From assembly GCF_019392195.1 (NCBI RefSeq), contig NZ_JAHXKI010000002.1:1302001-1366000 (forward strand): DNA of 64,000 nucleotides, in the 5' to 3' direction. Shown here piece by piece: positions 18,270-27,400 of this stretch (position 1 is the stretch's first letter; each line of letters begins with the position of its first letter). Made by a program: the position numbers and the translations under genes. The stretch is from Marinobacter sp. F4206. GTDB taxonomy: Bacteria > Pseudomonadota > Gammaproteobacteria > Pseudomonadales > Oleiphilaceae. Below the pieces are notes generated by a model. That model did not search any database. It saw nothing but the letters and a program-made list of their open reading frames with translations, and was not told where the DNA came from.

Positions 18270-19946
18270 ATGACCGGAAAGAAAAAATCCGCCCAGGCCT
18301 CGGTTGAGGCCATGTATCGCGTGTTTACGGTGCCTGAGGCCCCGGAATCCACGCTGAGCCGGATCGACCAGAACATCTCTTCCAATCTTGCAGGTTTCCT
18401 GCAGGAGCATATCGTCGCGGTTGAACGGGACCTATCGGACGTCGAGAAAGATTTCTCCGACTACGCCATCCCGGAAAAGCCCGTGTTCGTATCCGAGCAG
18501 GCCCAGTTTCTCCTTGATAAGCTGGTGGCGAATTCCGTTCATACCGCTTCCCCGGCCTTCATCGGACACATGACCTCGGCACTGCCGTATTTCATGCTGC
18601 CCCTGTCCAAGATCATGATCGCGCTGAACCAGAATCTGGTGAAGACCGAGACGTCCAAGGCGTTCACCCCCATGGAACGGCAGGTCCTGGGCATGATTCA
18701 CCGGCTGGTGTACGAGGAGGATGGCGCCTTCTACCGCAAATGGATGCACAACCCCCGCTATGCCCTGGGGGCCATGTGCTCTGGCGGCACCATTGCCAAC
18801 CTGACGGCGCTCTGGGTCGCCCGCAATCGCGCCTTCCCGGCCGAGGGCAGCTTCCGCGGCCTGCACCAGGAAGGCCTGTTCCGGGCCCTGAAGTACTACG
18901 GCTATGAAGGGGCGGCGATCGTGGTCTCCCGTCGGGGTCACTATTCCCTGCGCAAGGCCGCGGATGTGCTGGGCCTTGGCCGGGAATCTCTGGTGCCCGT
19001 GGATACCGACGATGAAAACCGTATCCAGACCGACGCCCTGCGCGACAAATGCCTCGAGCTGCAGCGCCAGAAGGTCAAGGTCATGGCGATCTGCGGGGTC
19101 GCCGGCACCACTGAAACCGGTAACGTCGACCCGCTCGACGGCATGGCGGACATCGCCCGGGAATTCGGCGCCCACTTCCACGTGGACGCGGCCTGGGGCG
19201 GCCCCACCCTGTTCTCACGAACCCACAAGCATCTGCTCCGTGGCATCGAAAAAGCCGATTCGGTCACCTTCGATGCTCACAAGCAGCTCTATGTGCCCAT
19301 GGGTGTCGGCCTGGTGGTCTTCAAGGACCCCAGCCTGGCCAGTGCCGTCGAGCATCATGCCCAGTACATCATCCGGAAAGGTTCCCGGGACCTGGGCAGC
19401 ACCACGCTGGAAGGCTCCCGCCCGGGCATGTCCATGCTGATCCATTCCGGACTGAAGATCTTGGCCCGGGAAGGCTACGAGATCCTGATTGATCAGGGCA
19501 TCGAAAAGGCCAAGACGTTTGCAGGGATGATTGACGCCGAACCGGACTTTGAACTGGTCACGCGGCCGGAGCTGAACATCCTCACCTATCGCTATTGCCC
19601 GGAGAACGTCCAGCAGGCCCTGGCGCTGGCGGATCCTCTGCAGGCGGAAAAGCTCAACACCTGCCTGAACCGCATCACCAAGTTTATCCAGAAAACCCAG
19701 CGGGAACGGGGCAAGGCCTTTGTCTCACGGACCCGACTGGAACCGTCTCGCTACTATCACTTCCCGTGCATCGTTTTCCGGGTGGTATTGGCCAATCCGC
19801 TGACCACGCAGGAGATTCTGACGGACATTCTGGCTGAACAGCGGGAACTGTCAGCGGATGAAGGGATTCAGGACGAGATGCGCATTCTGCACCAGATGGC
19901 CGATGCCGTACTGAAGCAGCACCAGCCAGATGCCAGGCAGGCCTGA
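18270..19946 (+). CDS. panP: Pyridoxal-dependent aspartate 1-decarboxylase PanP
   Basis: PanP makes beta-alanine for pantothenate and coenzyme A and replaces the pyruvoyl enzyme PanD in several marine gammaproteobacteria. The 558-residue group II PLP decarboxylase has the FDAHKQLYV motif with the PLP-binding Lys338, HVDAAWGGPT with the cofactor-contacting aspartate, and CSGGTIANLTALWVARN at the phosphate-binding site. The ATG at 18270 is preferred; an in-frame GTG three codons upstream is an alternative and neither has a strong ribosome binding site. Glutamate decarboxylase-like activity is possible from family, but the N-terminal region fits PanP. Confidence 0.82.
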   Translation: MTGKKKSAQASVEAMYRVFTVPEAPESTLSRIDQNISSNLAGFLQEHIVAVERDLSDVEKDFSDYAIPEKPVFVSEQAQFLLDKLVANSVHTASPAFIGHMTSALPYFMLPLSKIMIALNQNLVKTETSKAFTPMERQVLGMIHRLVYEEDGAFYRKWMHNPRYALGAMCSGGTIANLTALWVARNRAFPAEGSFRGLHQEGLFRALKYYGYEGAAIVVSRRGHYSLRKAADVLGLGRESLVPVDTDDENRIQTDALRDKCLELQRQKVKVMAICGVAGTTETGNVDPLDGMADIAREFGAHFHVDAAWGGPTLFSRTHKHLLRGIEKADSVTFDAHKQLYVPMGVGLVVFKDPSLASAVEHHAQYIIRKGSRDLGSTTLEGSRPGMSMLIHSGLKILAREGYEILIDQGIEKAKTFAGMIDAEPDFELVTRPELNILTYRYCPENVQQALALADPLQAEKLNTCLNRITKFIQKTQRERGKAFVSRTRLEPSRYYHFPCIVFRVVLANPLTTQEILTDILAEQRELSADEGIQDEMRILHQMADAVLKQHQPDARQA

Positions 19947-19960
19947 GGCTGGCCTGCCTG
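19934..19960 (+). terminator. Hairpin at the end of panP
   Basis: A perfect 10-bp stem, CAGGCAGGCC with GGCCTGCCTG, has a 7-nt loop that includes the panP stop codon. It is followed only by TTAAACC, so it is a weak intrinsic terminator at best. Confidence 0.4.
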
Positions 19961-19981
19961 TTAAACCGCAAGGAAGCGACC

Positions 19982-20248
19982 TCAGTAAAGCGCCTCTTCG
20001 TCATCCAGCACTTCGTGGATGATTTCCAGGAACATGTGATCCGCCTCGCTCCAGCTTTCCGGAATCCGGATAGTGGTATTGGCGCTGATCTCACGGGCAA
20101 TGATCTCGTTGGCATTCGGCTCATTGCGATGCTTGCGGGCAATTTCCATGGACTTGACGGCAATGGTCGGCTCGCTCAGGACCTTCTTGATGAACACTCG
20201 CAGCTCATCAATCGTCTTGGCCTGACGGCTCTCATTAGATGAACTCAT
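19982..20248 (-). CDS. Uncharacterised 88-residue protein
   Basis: I do not recognise this protein. It has no signal peptide or membrane segment. The sequence is charged and mostly helical, with an internal AREISANTTIRIPESWSEAD block and an acidic C-terminus ending DDEEALY. It is convergent to panP and lies upstream-to-downstream alone on the minus strand between panP and the phosphate transporter. Codon use resembles the neighbours, which supports a real gene. Confidence 0.7.
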   Translation of the reverse strand: MSSSNESRQAKTIDELRVFIKKVLSEPTIAVKSMEIARKHRNEPNANEIIAREISANTTIRIPESWSEADHMFLEIIHEVLDDEEALY

Positions 20249-20345
20249 ACTTCACTCCACGGACGAATGGGTGCCAAAGGGGCGATGACGCCCCTTACCT
20301 CTGAATAGTATGACCAAACTGGCGGGCTGCAACCAGCCCGTTCGA

Positions 20346-21905
20346 TCAGAGCAATAACCCGCGCAGGGTAAAGAACAGCATTGCGGCCATGATGGCCGAG
20401 GCCGGTACGGTGATGATCCAGGCCGCCGCGATCTTCATCAGGTGCGAGCGCTTGACCATTTCTTCCCGATAGATCTTTTTCAGGCGCTTGCGTTCGGACT
20501 TCGCCAGCGGCACCTGCTTATTCTTCTTCGCCTCTTTCAGCAGCTTTTCCATTTCCTCAACCGAGGCATTGCGGAAATCGTCCAGGAAGGGTTTCAAGCG
20601 CTCCTGCTCTTCCGGCGCATGATGTTCCATAATCTTGTGCAGCTGGGTCGCGTAGTTGGACTTCAGGTACTCCCGCAGGAAACCAACCCCGAATACCCCG
20701 CCAAGGGCGATGTGGGTGGAACTGACCGGCAGACCCAGTTGAGAGGCCAGAATAACCGTCAACGCCGCCGACAGCGCGACACAGAACGCACGGGTCTTGT
20801 CCAGTTCGGTGATTTCACTGCCCACGGTCTTGATCAGGCGCGGGCCGAACAGCATCAGGCCAACAGCGATCCCCAATGCCCCGACCATCATCACCCAAAG
20901 CGGGATACTGGCTGCCGTTACCACCCCACCGGAGGACAGGGCATCGTTAATCGCCGCCAGCGGGCCAATGGCGTTGGCAACGTCATTGGCGCCGTGGGCG
21001 AAGCTCAGCAGGGCGGCGGCAAAGATCAGCGGCCAGGTAAACAGAGTGCTTACGCCCCCGGCGCTGTTTTCCATGGTGGCCGCGCGGCGATTCACCATGG
21101 TGCGGACCAGTGCATAAACGACCGCCGCCGCGACCAGACCAATCAATGACGCCTCCAGGAAGTCGACCTTTACGACCTTTTTGACCCCCTTGATCATCAG
21201 GTAGGTTCCAAAGGCCCAGGCCATGATGGCCACCAGAAGAGGCACAAAGGTGCGCGCCGCAGGGACGACGTCCTTGCGATACAGGACCGTTTTCTTGATT
21301 GCGAACAGGAATAGCGCGGCCAGCGCACCACCAAGAACCGGTGAGATAACCCAGCTGGCGGCGATCTTGCCCATCACCGCCCAATCTGCGATGCCCCAGC
21401 CACCGGCAGCAATGCCCGCACCCAGAACACCGCCAACAATGGAGTGCGTGGTGGAGACCGGCGCACCCATCCAGGTCGCCAGGTTCAGCCACAGCGCCCC
21501 AGCCAGGAGCGCAGCGGTCATCAGCCAGACAAAGGCCTGACTGCTCTCAAGGGAGCTGGGATCAATGATGCCGCCCTTGATGGTCGACACCACGTCGCCG
21601 CCGGCAATCAGTGCGCCGCCGGCCTCGAAGATGGCGGCGATGATGATCGCGCCCCCAAGGGAGAGCGCGCCGGAGCCCACCGCTGGGCCCACGTTGTTGG
21701 CAACGTCATTGGCGCCGATGTTGATCGCCATGTAGCCGCCGATGACGGCCGCCGCCATCAGCAGCATGCTGTTGGGCATTCCCTGGCTGAAAGAACCAAC
21801 GGTCAGCCATACGCCGAGAAGAAACAGCAGGCTGAATCCGACCCTGTATCGTTCCGTGGAAGGGCTGGTGAGAAGAGTATCCAGAAATCCGGTTGAACGG
21901 GCCAT
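20346..21905 (-). CDS. PiT-family inorganic phosphate transporter
   Basis: This 519-residue membrane protein belongs to the PiT/PHO4 family of cation-coupled phosphate carriers. Each half carries the family signature: GANDVANNVGPAVGSGAL near the N-terminus and HGANDVANAIGPLAA in the second half, with the partner motifs PVSTTHSIVG and PVSSTHIALGG. About ten to twelve hydrophobic segments are visible, plus a charged cytoplasmic stretch before the last one (residues about 420-490). The ATG at 21905 is preferred to an upstream start because membrane topology begins just after it. A predicted promoter lies at 21962-21990. Confidence 0.93.
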   Translation of the reverse strand: MARSTGFLDTLLTSPSTERYRVGFSLLFLLGVWLTVGSFSQGMPNSMLLMAAAVIGGYMAINIGANDVANNVGPAVGSGALSLGGAIIIAAIFEAGGALIAGGDVVSTIKGGIIDPSSLESSQAFVWLMTAALLAGALWLNLATWMGAPVSTTHSIVGGVLGAGIAAGGWGIADWAVMGKIAASWVISPVLGGALAALFLFAIKKTVLYRKDVVPAARTFVPLLVAIMAWAFGTYLMIKGVKKVVKVDFLEASLIGLVAAAVVYALVRTMVNRRAATMENSAGGVSTLFTWPLIFAAALLSFAHGANDVANAIGPLAAINDALSSGGVVTAASIPLWVMMVGALGIAVGLMLFGPRLIKTVGSEITELDKTRAFCVALSAALTVILASQLGLPVSSTHIALGGVFGVGFLREYLKSNYATQLHKIMEHHAPEEQERLKPFLDDFRNASVEEMEKLLKEAKKNKQVPLAKSERKRLKKIYREEMVKRSHLMKIAAAWIITVPASAIMAAMLFFTLRGLLL

Positions 21906-21961
21906 AACAGATTGGGTCTCGTTTGGTCTGAATGGGAAAACTGTGACAGTAACGCGCCGCA

Positions 21962-21990
21962 ACTATAAATTTTTTGACATCAAATTGAAA
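21962..21990 (-). promoter_or_regulatory. Predicted promoter of the phosphate transporter gene
   Basis: On the minus strand TTTCAA (21990-21985) and TATAGT (21967-21962) are separated by 17 bp within an AT-rich patch, 57 bp from the start codon. It is a plausible sigma-70 promoter by sequence only. Confidence 0.45.
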
Positions 21991-22111
21991 TAAACCGGGC
22001 ATAGCTCACCCAGATCACACAATGAGTAGCCAATGGATGCATTCTTCCCGCGAGTTGCCCCATAATCCTTGGAAAAAGCGTCAAAATTATAAAAATTCCA
22101 ATAAGGCTCAC

Positions 22112-23209
22112 ATGACCGACCCAACTTCATCCGGCCAACGAGCCGTCGGCGAGCGCGAGGATGCCCAGGTATCGCGGCTGATCACCTGGCTGTCGGTGAT
22201 GGCCATCGCGTTCCTGATCGGCATCGGCACCAAGGCCTGGTTCGCGGGCCACGACACCCATGCCTGGGTGCTCTGGTCATTCGTTCTGGTGGTCGCCGCC
22301 AACATGGCCTGGTTTGCCCGCACCGGTGACCGGAGAGCCCAGAAGGGCGGGCTGCTCCTGGTGGTCGGCCTGCTGTTTGCCTACCTGATTGCCTCGGGCG
22401 GCGAGAGCAACACCGGACCGCTCTGGTTCTATGTCTTTCCCCCCCTCTTGTTCTATCTGACCAACCTCAAGACGGGAACCGCCGTCCTGCTGTTCTGTTA
22501 CCTGATTGCTGTCATCGTCTTCCAGTTCCCCGGCATGCCGCTGGTCAGCGCGGAATACAGCACCGACTTCAAGATCCGGTTCTTTGCCACCCTGACCTTC
22601 GAATCGATTCTCTGCTTCGTGCTCGAGGCGGGCCGCCTGAAAGCCCGCAATGAACTGGTGGAAATGGCCGAGACCCATGAGCGCGCGGCCAAGACCGACG
22701 AACTCACCGGCCTCTCCAATCGTCGGGACATGCAGAACAGGTTGATTGCGGAATATTCCCGTTACCGGCGCTCGGGGCATCATTTCTCGGTTGCGCTGAT
22801 CGACCTGGACCTGTTCAAGACCATCAATGACCGCTTCGGCCACGACGCCGGCGACGAGGTGCTGAGGGAGTTTTCCTCCATGGTCAAAGCCATCATTCGC
22901 CAGACGGATGTCGCGGCCCGCTGGGGTGGCGAGGAATTCCTGCTGTTGCTGCCCGACACATCGTTGCTCCAGGCACTGACCCTCGCGGAGCGATTGCGTT
23001 CGGAAGTCGCCCGGACCCCGTTCCAGTTCCGGGGAACCGATCTGCCCGTAACCATCAGCGCTGGTGTCTGCTCAATCGCCAAGGCCGGATCGATCGACGA
23101 CCTGCTCAAACAAGTCGATGTCCACCTGTATAACGCCAAGGAAGCCGGTCGGAACCGTATCGCGCCCCGGGTTCGAAGCCGGGACGCGAGCACCGCCGGG
23201 ACCACCTGA
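22112..23209 (+). CDS. Membrane diguanylate cyclase (GGDEF)
   Basis: The 365-residue protein has about six N-terminal membrane segments (residues 15-190), a short helical linker and a C-terminal GGDEF domain that makes cyclic di-GMP from GTP. The active-site motif is GGEEF at 272-276, and a product-inhibition I-site RQTD lies at 263-266 with the correct five-residue spacing. Both suggest an active, feedback-inhibited enzyme. The ATG at 22112 follows AAGG; earlier in-frame starts lie in AT-rich non-coding sequence. Signal sensed unknown. Confidence 0.92.
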   Translation: MTDPTSSGQRAVGEREDAQVSRLITWLSVMAIAFLIGIGTKAWFAGHDTHAWVLWSFVLVVAANMAWFARTGDRRAQKGGLLLVVGLLFAYLIASGGESNTGPLWFYVFPPLLFYLTNLKTGTAVLLFCYLIAVIVFQFPGMPLVSAEYSTDFKIRFFATLTFESILCFVLEAGRLKARNELVEMAETHERAAKTDELTGLSNRRDMQNRLIAEYSRYRRSGHHFSVALIDLDLFKTINDRFGHDAGDEVLREFSSMVKAIIRQTDVAARWGGEEFLLLLPDTSLLQALTLAERLRSEVARTPFQFRGTDLPVTISAGVCSIAKAGSIDDLLKQVDVHLYNAKEAGRNRIAPRVRSRDASTAGTT

Positions 23210-23297
23210 TCTTGAGGGCTGAAATAACTGCCATTATGATCGGACGCCAACCAACTCCCGTAACCCTTAACGTGTTACCAAGCTGACAGGAAGCATA

Positions 23298-23744
23298 ATG
23301 ACAGCCATAAGCATTCTGGTGGGCAGCGTCTACGGCGGTGCCTTGCTCACTGCCCGGGAAATCAAGAAAAGTCTGGAGACCGAGGGTCATCAGGTGACCG
23401 TCCTGGAGAATCCGGTCCTTGAGGACATCACCGGAAACGAGGACGCCCTGCTGGTGTGCACATCGACCACCGGTCAGGGCGAGGTTCCCGCCAACCTGTT
23501 GACCTTCTATGTCGATCTGCGCGACCGGCTGCCCCAGCAGCCAGGCCGTCCCTTCGGCGTGATTGTCCTGGGCGACAGCTCCTACGGCGAGACTTTCTGC
23601 GGCGCGGGCGACCTGATGGAGGAAGCGCTCCTTGAAACCGCTGCCCGGAAAGTCGGCGACACCCTCCGCATCGACGCCCTGGAAACCATGGAGCCTGAAG
23701 CGGAAGCGCTGCCGTGGGTGAGGCAGTGGCTTACCCAGATATGA
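23298..23744 (+). CDS. Flavodoxin (MioC-like)
   Basis: This 148-residue FMN-binding protein has the flavodoxin fold: an N-terminal phosphate-binding loop GSVYGGALLTA, CTSTTGQGEVPANL in the middle and LGDSSYGETFCGAG around the isoalloxazine. It is a cytoplasmic electron carrier. In many gammaproteobacteria MioC-type flavodoxins serve biotin synthase and other radical-SAM enzymes. AGGAAG precedes the ATG. No obvious partner in the neighbourhood. Confidence 0.88.
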   Translation: MTAISILVGSVYGGALLTAREIKKSLETEGHQVTVLENPVLEDITGNEDALLVCTSTTGQGEVPANLLTFYVDLRDRLPQQPGRPFGVIVLGDSSYGETFCGAGDLMEEALLETAARKVGDTLRIDALETMEPEAEALPWVRQWLTQI

Positions 23745-23833
23745 GCCCGGTCTGGCGAAACATCACATTCGCAACCTCTGACGCTTGAGCCGTCGCCGGT
23801 GACCGGCCATACTCGCGATTATAACGAGACTAA

Positions 23834-26401
23834 ATGCGACATTTCGTGACATCCATTGACCGGCCCACACTGCTTGCGACGCTGCTCCTGCTGCTTGCAA
23901 TCGCCCAACCATCCCATGGGGCGGAAGGCTTTTTCGTACCCCAGGCCAGCTACCTGACGGTTACCGCCGGCACCGACGCTCGGCCAGCTCAACTGATGGA
24001 TTCCGCAGACTGGCAGCCTCTTGAAGGCCGAAGCCCGAACTTTGGCTACATTGAGGACACCCTTTGGCTGCGGTTTCCGGTACCGGAGCGACGCTCCCTG
24101 AACCTTCTGGAAATCAGCTACGCACACCTGGACCAGGTCCGCTTCTTTCTGGTTCAAGACGGCACCGTCGTTAGCAGCGTAACCACCGGCGATGCCTTCC
24201 CGTTCCAGCAACGCCCCATTCTTCACCGCCACTTCCTGTTTCCGTTCGAGCGGACCGGAAAGGGGGGTGGCTACGAAATCCTGCTCGAAATTCAGACCAG
24301 CGGAGCCATGCAGGTTCCTCTGACGCTGTGGAATGACAAGTCGTTCTTCGAAAGTTCGTTTATCGAGGATCAGGTGCACGCGGTCTATTACGGCATCCTG
24401 ATCACTGCAATATTCTTCAATCTCTTCGTCTTCGTGGCGCTTCGGGAGCGAGTCTATCTGCTATATGTGCTATCCACTCTCGGTTACCTGTTGCTGATCG
24501 GCACCCTGAACGGCATAACCTTCCAGGCGCTCTGGCCCGCCAGCCCGGAGGTCCAGAACCGGGCGATGTTGCTCAGCATTCCGACGGCCCTGGTCTTCAC
24601 ACTCTGGTTCTCGCGCTCGTTTCTTAATCTGGAGAAAACCAGCCCGGCGCTGGAGCGAACGGTTACCCTCGCCATTGTCATCAACTCGGCGGCCGCTCTC
24701 GCCACCTTCATGACCGACTACAGCACGGCGATTCGTCTGGTGGTGGCAATCTCCATTCCAAGCAGCCTGCTGCTGACCGTACTCGGGCCTCAGCAGTGGC
24801 TTCGGGGCAACCGCCAGGCGGTTTACTACACCGCGGCATGGGGCGCACTGACCCTGGGCAGCGCCATCACCGCCGCCAACAAGTACGGGTTCCTGCCAAA
24901 CAACTTCCTGACGGTCTACGGCATGCAGATCGGCTCCGCCCTGCAGGCCGTGTTACTGGCCATGGCCATGGCGGTCAGAATGTTTCAGGAGCGACAGGAC
25001 AAGGTCGAGGCCCGGGAAGCCGAATTGCGCGCGATGGCAGCCCGCCGGTCCGCCGAACTCAAGCTGATGGATCACGCGCTTCACAACCCGCTGACCGGCC
25101 TGCCCAATCGCAGCAGCTTCGAAATGACCCTGAACGATCTGATGATGCGCAGCCCGGAAAAACGATTCGGCGTCACCGTCATTCACCTGAACAATCTGGA
25201 TTCGGTGACCAAGACCCTCGGCCATCGCAACAGCGATCAGATCCTGGAACTGGCCTCCAAACACTACAACGCCGTTGTTCGCGATCTGCCCGGGGCCATT
25301 TCCGCCGAACAGACCGACGAGCGCAGCTATTACCTGACCTCTCTTGACCCGCAGACCTTCGCGTTCGTGGTGAACGCGGACATCGCCGAAGCCGCGGCAA
25401 GATCCGTCGTCAAAGCCCTGGAAGACATCCGCTACCCCGTGGATTACCTGGGTATGCAGGTGCCGCTGGATGCGCGCCTGGGCGTGGCCATCTTCCCGGA
25501 CCATGGTCTGGATGCCAACACCCTGATTCGCCGGGCGGTTATTGCCGAGGGAACCGAGCGGGCCCTGGAACGGGGCATGGCCTATTACAAGCCCTCCCGG
25601 GACTCCTTCAGCGCCGATCGGCTGACCATCGTCTCCGAACTGCGCCAGGCCCTGATCGACAACCGGCTGGCGCTGTATCTGCAACCCAAGGTGTCACTGG
25701 CCACCGGTGCGGTCGTTGGGCTGGAAGCCCTGATTCGCTGGCCAGAGAAACAGAGTCAGATTCGTCCAGATGAGCTTGTGGTGCTGGCGGAGCAGACCGG
25801 GCTGATCAAGCCCCTGACCCGTTGGGTCCTGGAACAGGCCCTCACCATGCGCAGCCGACTGTTGGAGCACGGCTGGTCCCTCGGCCTGTCCGTGAACATC
25901 TCCCCCAACAATCTGCGGGAGCCGGATTTCCCCCTGCACGTGCAGCGACTGATGAGCAGTTTTCACCAGCACCGGGACAGCATCACGTTCGAGGTCACCG
26001 AAACCTCCATGATGCAGGATCCAGCCAACTCCCTGACTGCCCTGAAACAGCTCAATGATTCCGGCATCCCGGTGTCCATCGACGACTTCGGCTCCGGCTA
26101 CTCCTCGCTGTCGTACATCAAGCAGCTGCCCGCCAGCGAGATCAAGATTGACCGTTCCCTGGTCTCGGACCTGGTCACCCGGGCTGAGGACCGGGTCATC
26201 GTCCAGACCACCATCGATATGTGCCATAGCCTGGGGTACAAGGTTGTCGCCGAGGGTGTGGAGGATGAGACCACCGCAGGACTCCTGCGGGGAATGGGCT
26301 GCGACATGATCCAGGGCTTCCTGCTCACACCGCCCCTGCCGTTCGAGGCCATGCTGGACTGGCTGAGCCACTCGGACAGCCAGCAGCAGAGACTGGGCTA
26401 G
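23834..26401 (+). CDS. 7TM-DISM sensor with degenerate GGDEF and EAL domain
   Basis: The 855-residue protein has a signal peptide (1-29), a periplasmic 7TMR-DISM extracellular-type domain (about 30-170), seven membrane segments (about 180-385), a GGDEF-like domain (about 412-575) and an EAL domain (about 605-845). The cyclase motif is lost: the position of GGDEF reads LDPQTF. The phosphodiesterase domain is intact in its main motifs, with EAL near 630, ETSMM, IDDFGSGYSSL and VAEGVED. It is therefore probably a cyclic di-GMP phosphodiesterase controlled by a periplasmic signal. Upstream gene encodes a flavodoxin; no operon is evident. Confidence 0.9.
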   Translation: MRHFVTSIDRPTLLATLLLLLAIAQPSHGAEGFFVPQASYLTVTAGTDARPAQLMDSADWQPLEGRSPNFGYIEDTLWLRFPVPERRSLNLLEISYAHLDQVRFFLVQDGTVVSSVTTGDAFPFQQRPILHRHFLFPFERTGKGGGYEILLEIQTSGAMQVPLTLWNDKSFFESSFIEDQVHAVYYGILITAIFFNLFVFVALRERVYLLYVLSTLGYLLLIGTLNGITFQALWPASPEVQNRAMLLSIPTALVFTLWFSRSFLNLEKTSPALERTVTLAIVINSAAALATFMTDYSTAIRLVVAISIPSSLLLTVLGPQQWLRGNRQAVYYTAAWGALTLGSAITAANKYGFLPNNFLTVYGMQIGSALQAVLLAMAMAVRMFQERQDKVEAREAELRAMAARRSAELKLMDHALHNPLTGLPNRSSFEMTLNDLMMRSPEKRFGVTVIHLNNLDSVTKTLGHRNSDQILELASKHYNAVVRDLPGAISAEQTDERSYYLTSLDPQTFAFVVNADIAEAAARSVVKALEDIRYPVDYLGMQVPLDARLGVAIFPDHGLDANTLIRRAVIAEGTERALERGMAYYKPSRDSFSADRLTIVSELRQALIDNRLALYLQPKVSLATGAVVGLEALIRWPEKQSQIRPDELVVLAEQTGLIKPLTRWVLEQALTMRSRLLEHGWSLGLSVNISPNNLREPDFPLHVQRLMSSFHQHRDSITFEVTETSMMQDPANSLTALKQLNDSGIPVSIDDFGSGYSSLSYIKQLPASEIKIDRSLVSDLVTRAEDRVIVQTTIDMCHSLGYKVVAEGVEDETTAGLLRGMGCDMIQGFLLTPPLPFEAMLDWLSHSDSQQQRLG

Positions 26402-26408
26402 CGCCGGA

Positions 26409-27263
26409 TCAGCGCTGGCGAATCAGCGCTTCCTGGGTGGTGGATGCCACCAGCACCCCGTCCTGGTTGAAGAAGTTACCCCGATTGAAGCCGCGGCCGG
26501 CGGAGGCACTCGGGCTGTCCTTGTCGTAAAGCAGCCACTCATCCATGCGGAAATCCCGGTGAAACCAGATGGCATGATCCAGACTCGCCACCTGCAGGTT
26601 CTTACTCATAAAGGTCACCCCATGGGGATTGAGCGATGTCCCGAGAAACTGGAAGTCCGAGGCGTAAGTCAGCAGGCATCGGTGCAGCACGGGGTCATCC
26701 GGCAGGTGTCCCTGCGCCCGGAACCAGCTCTGTTTGTGGGGCGGGCGTTTTTCCGGCTTGAACGGGTTGACCGGGTCCACCGGTCGAATCTCGATCGGCC
26801 GGTCCCGGGTGAGCGAATCGCGCATTTTCTCCGGAACGTGAGGTGCTATCAGCTTACCCCACTCATGCTCCGACTTCAGGGTGTCCGGGTCCGGTGCAGC
26901 GGGCATATCAAGCTGGTGCTCAAAGCCCTGCTCGGTGACCTGGAACGACATGGAGCCGGTCAGAATCTCCTTGCCACCCTGACGGGCAATCACCCGCCGA
27001 ACAGAGAAACTGCCGCCGTCCCGGACCCGCTGGACTTCGTAATCGATCGGCATGCTCTGGTTGCCGGGGCGCAGGAAATAGGCATGCAGGGAGTGGCACA
27101 GACGATCCTCAACGGTGCGACTGGCCGCCATCAGGGCCTGCCCAAGTACCTGCCCGCCAAAGACATTGGGGAAGCCGAGATCCTCACTGTCGCCCTGGAA
27201 ATGGTCATCGCCGATGGGGGAGAGATCCAGCAGATCCACCAGCTTTTTCGTTACTTCAAGCAT
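26409..27263 (-). CDS. tesB: Acyl-CoA thioesterase II
   Basis: TesB hydrolyses medium- and long-chain acyl-CoA to free fatty acid and CoA. The 284-residue protein has two tandem hot-dog domains: the N-terminal half contains FGGQVLGQALMAASRTV and HSLHAYFLRPG, and the C-terminal half contains SLDHAIWFHRDFRMDEWLLY and GRGFNRGNFFNQDG. The expected Asp, Thr and Gln catalytic residues lie in the second half. AGGAG precedes the ATG. Convergent with the EAL gene, which ends 8 bp away. Confidence 0.95.
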   Translation of the reverse strand: MLEVTKKLVDLLDLSPIGDDHFQGDSEDLGFPNVFGGQVLGQALMAASRTVEDRLCHSLHAYFLRPGNQSMPIDYEVQRVRDGGSFSVRRVIARQGGKEILTGSMSFQVTEQGFEHQLDMPAAPDPDTLKSEHEWGKLIAPHVPEKMRDSLTRDRPIEIRPVDPVNPFKPEKRPPHKQSWFRAQGHLPDDPVLHRCLLTYASDFQFLGTSLNPHGVTFMSKNLQVASLDHAIWFHRDFRMDEWLLYDKDSPSASAGRGFNRGNFFNQDGVLVASTTQEALIRQR

Positions 27264-27400
27264 GCCTGCTCCTGTTAATTCGTTAGCACACGAAGAAGTT
27301 TTCTACCCCAAGCCGAGGCATTTCGCAATGACAAGCACGGGGGAGGACGACAAATTCGCCGACCCCGGGAACGGTGGGGGCCGGCTGAAAACGCTGGGCC

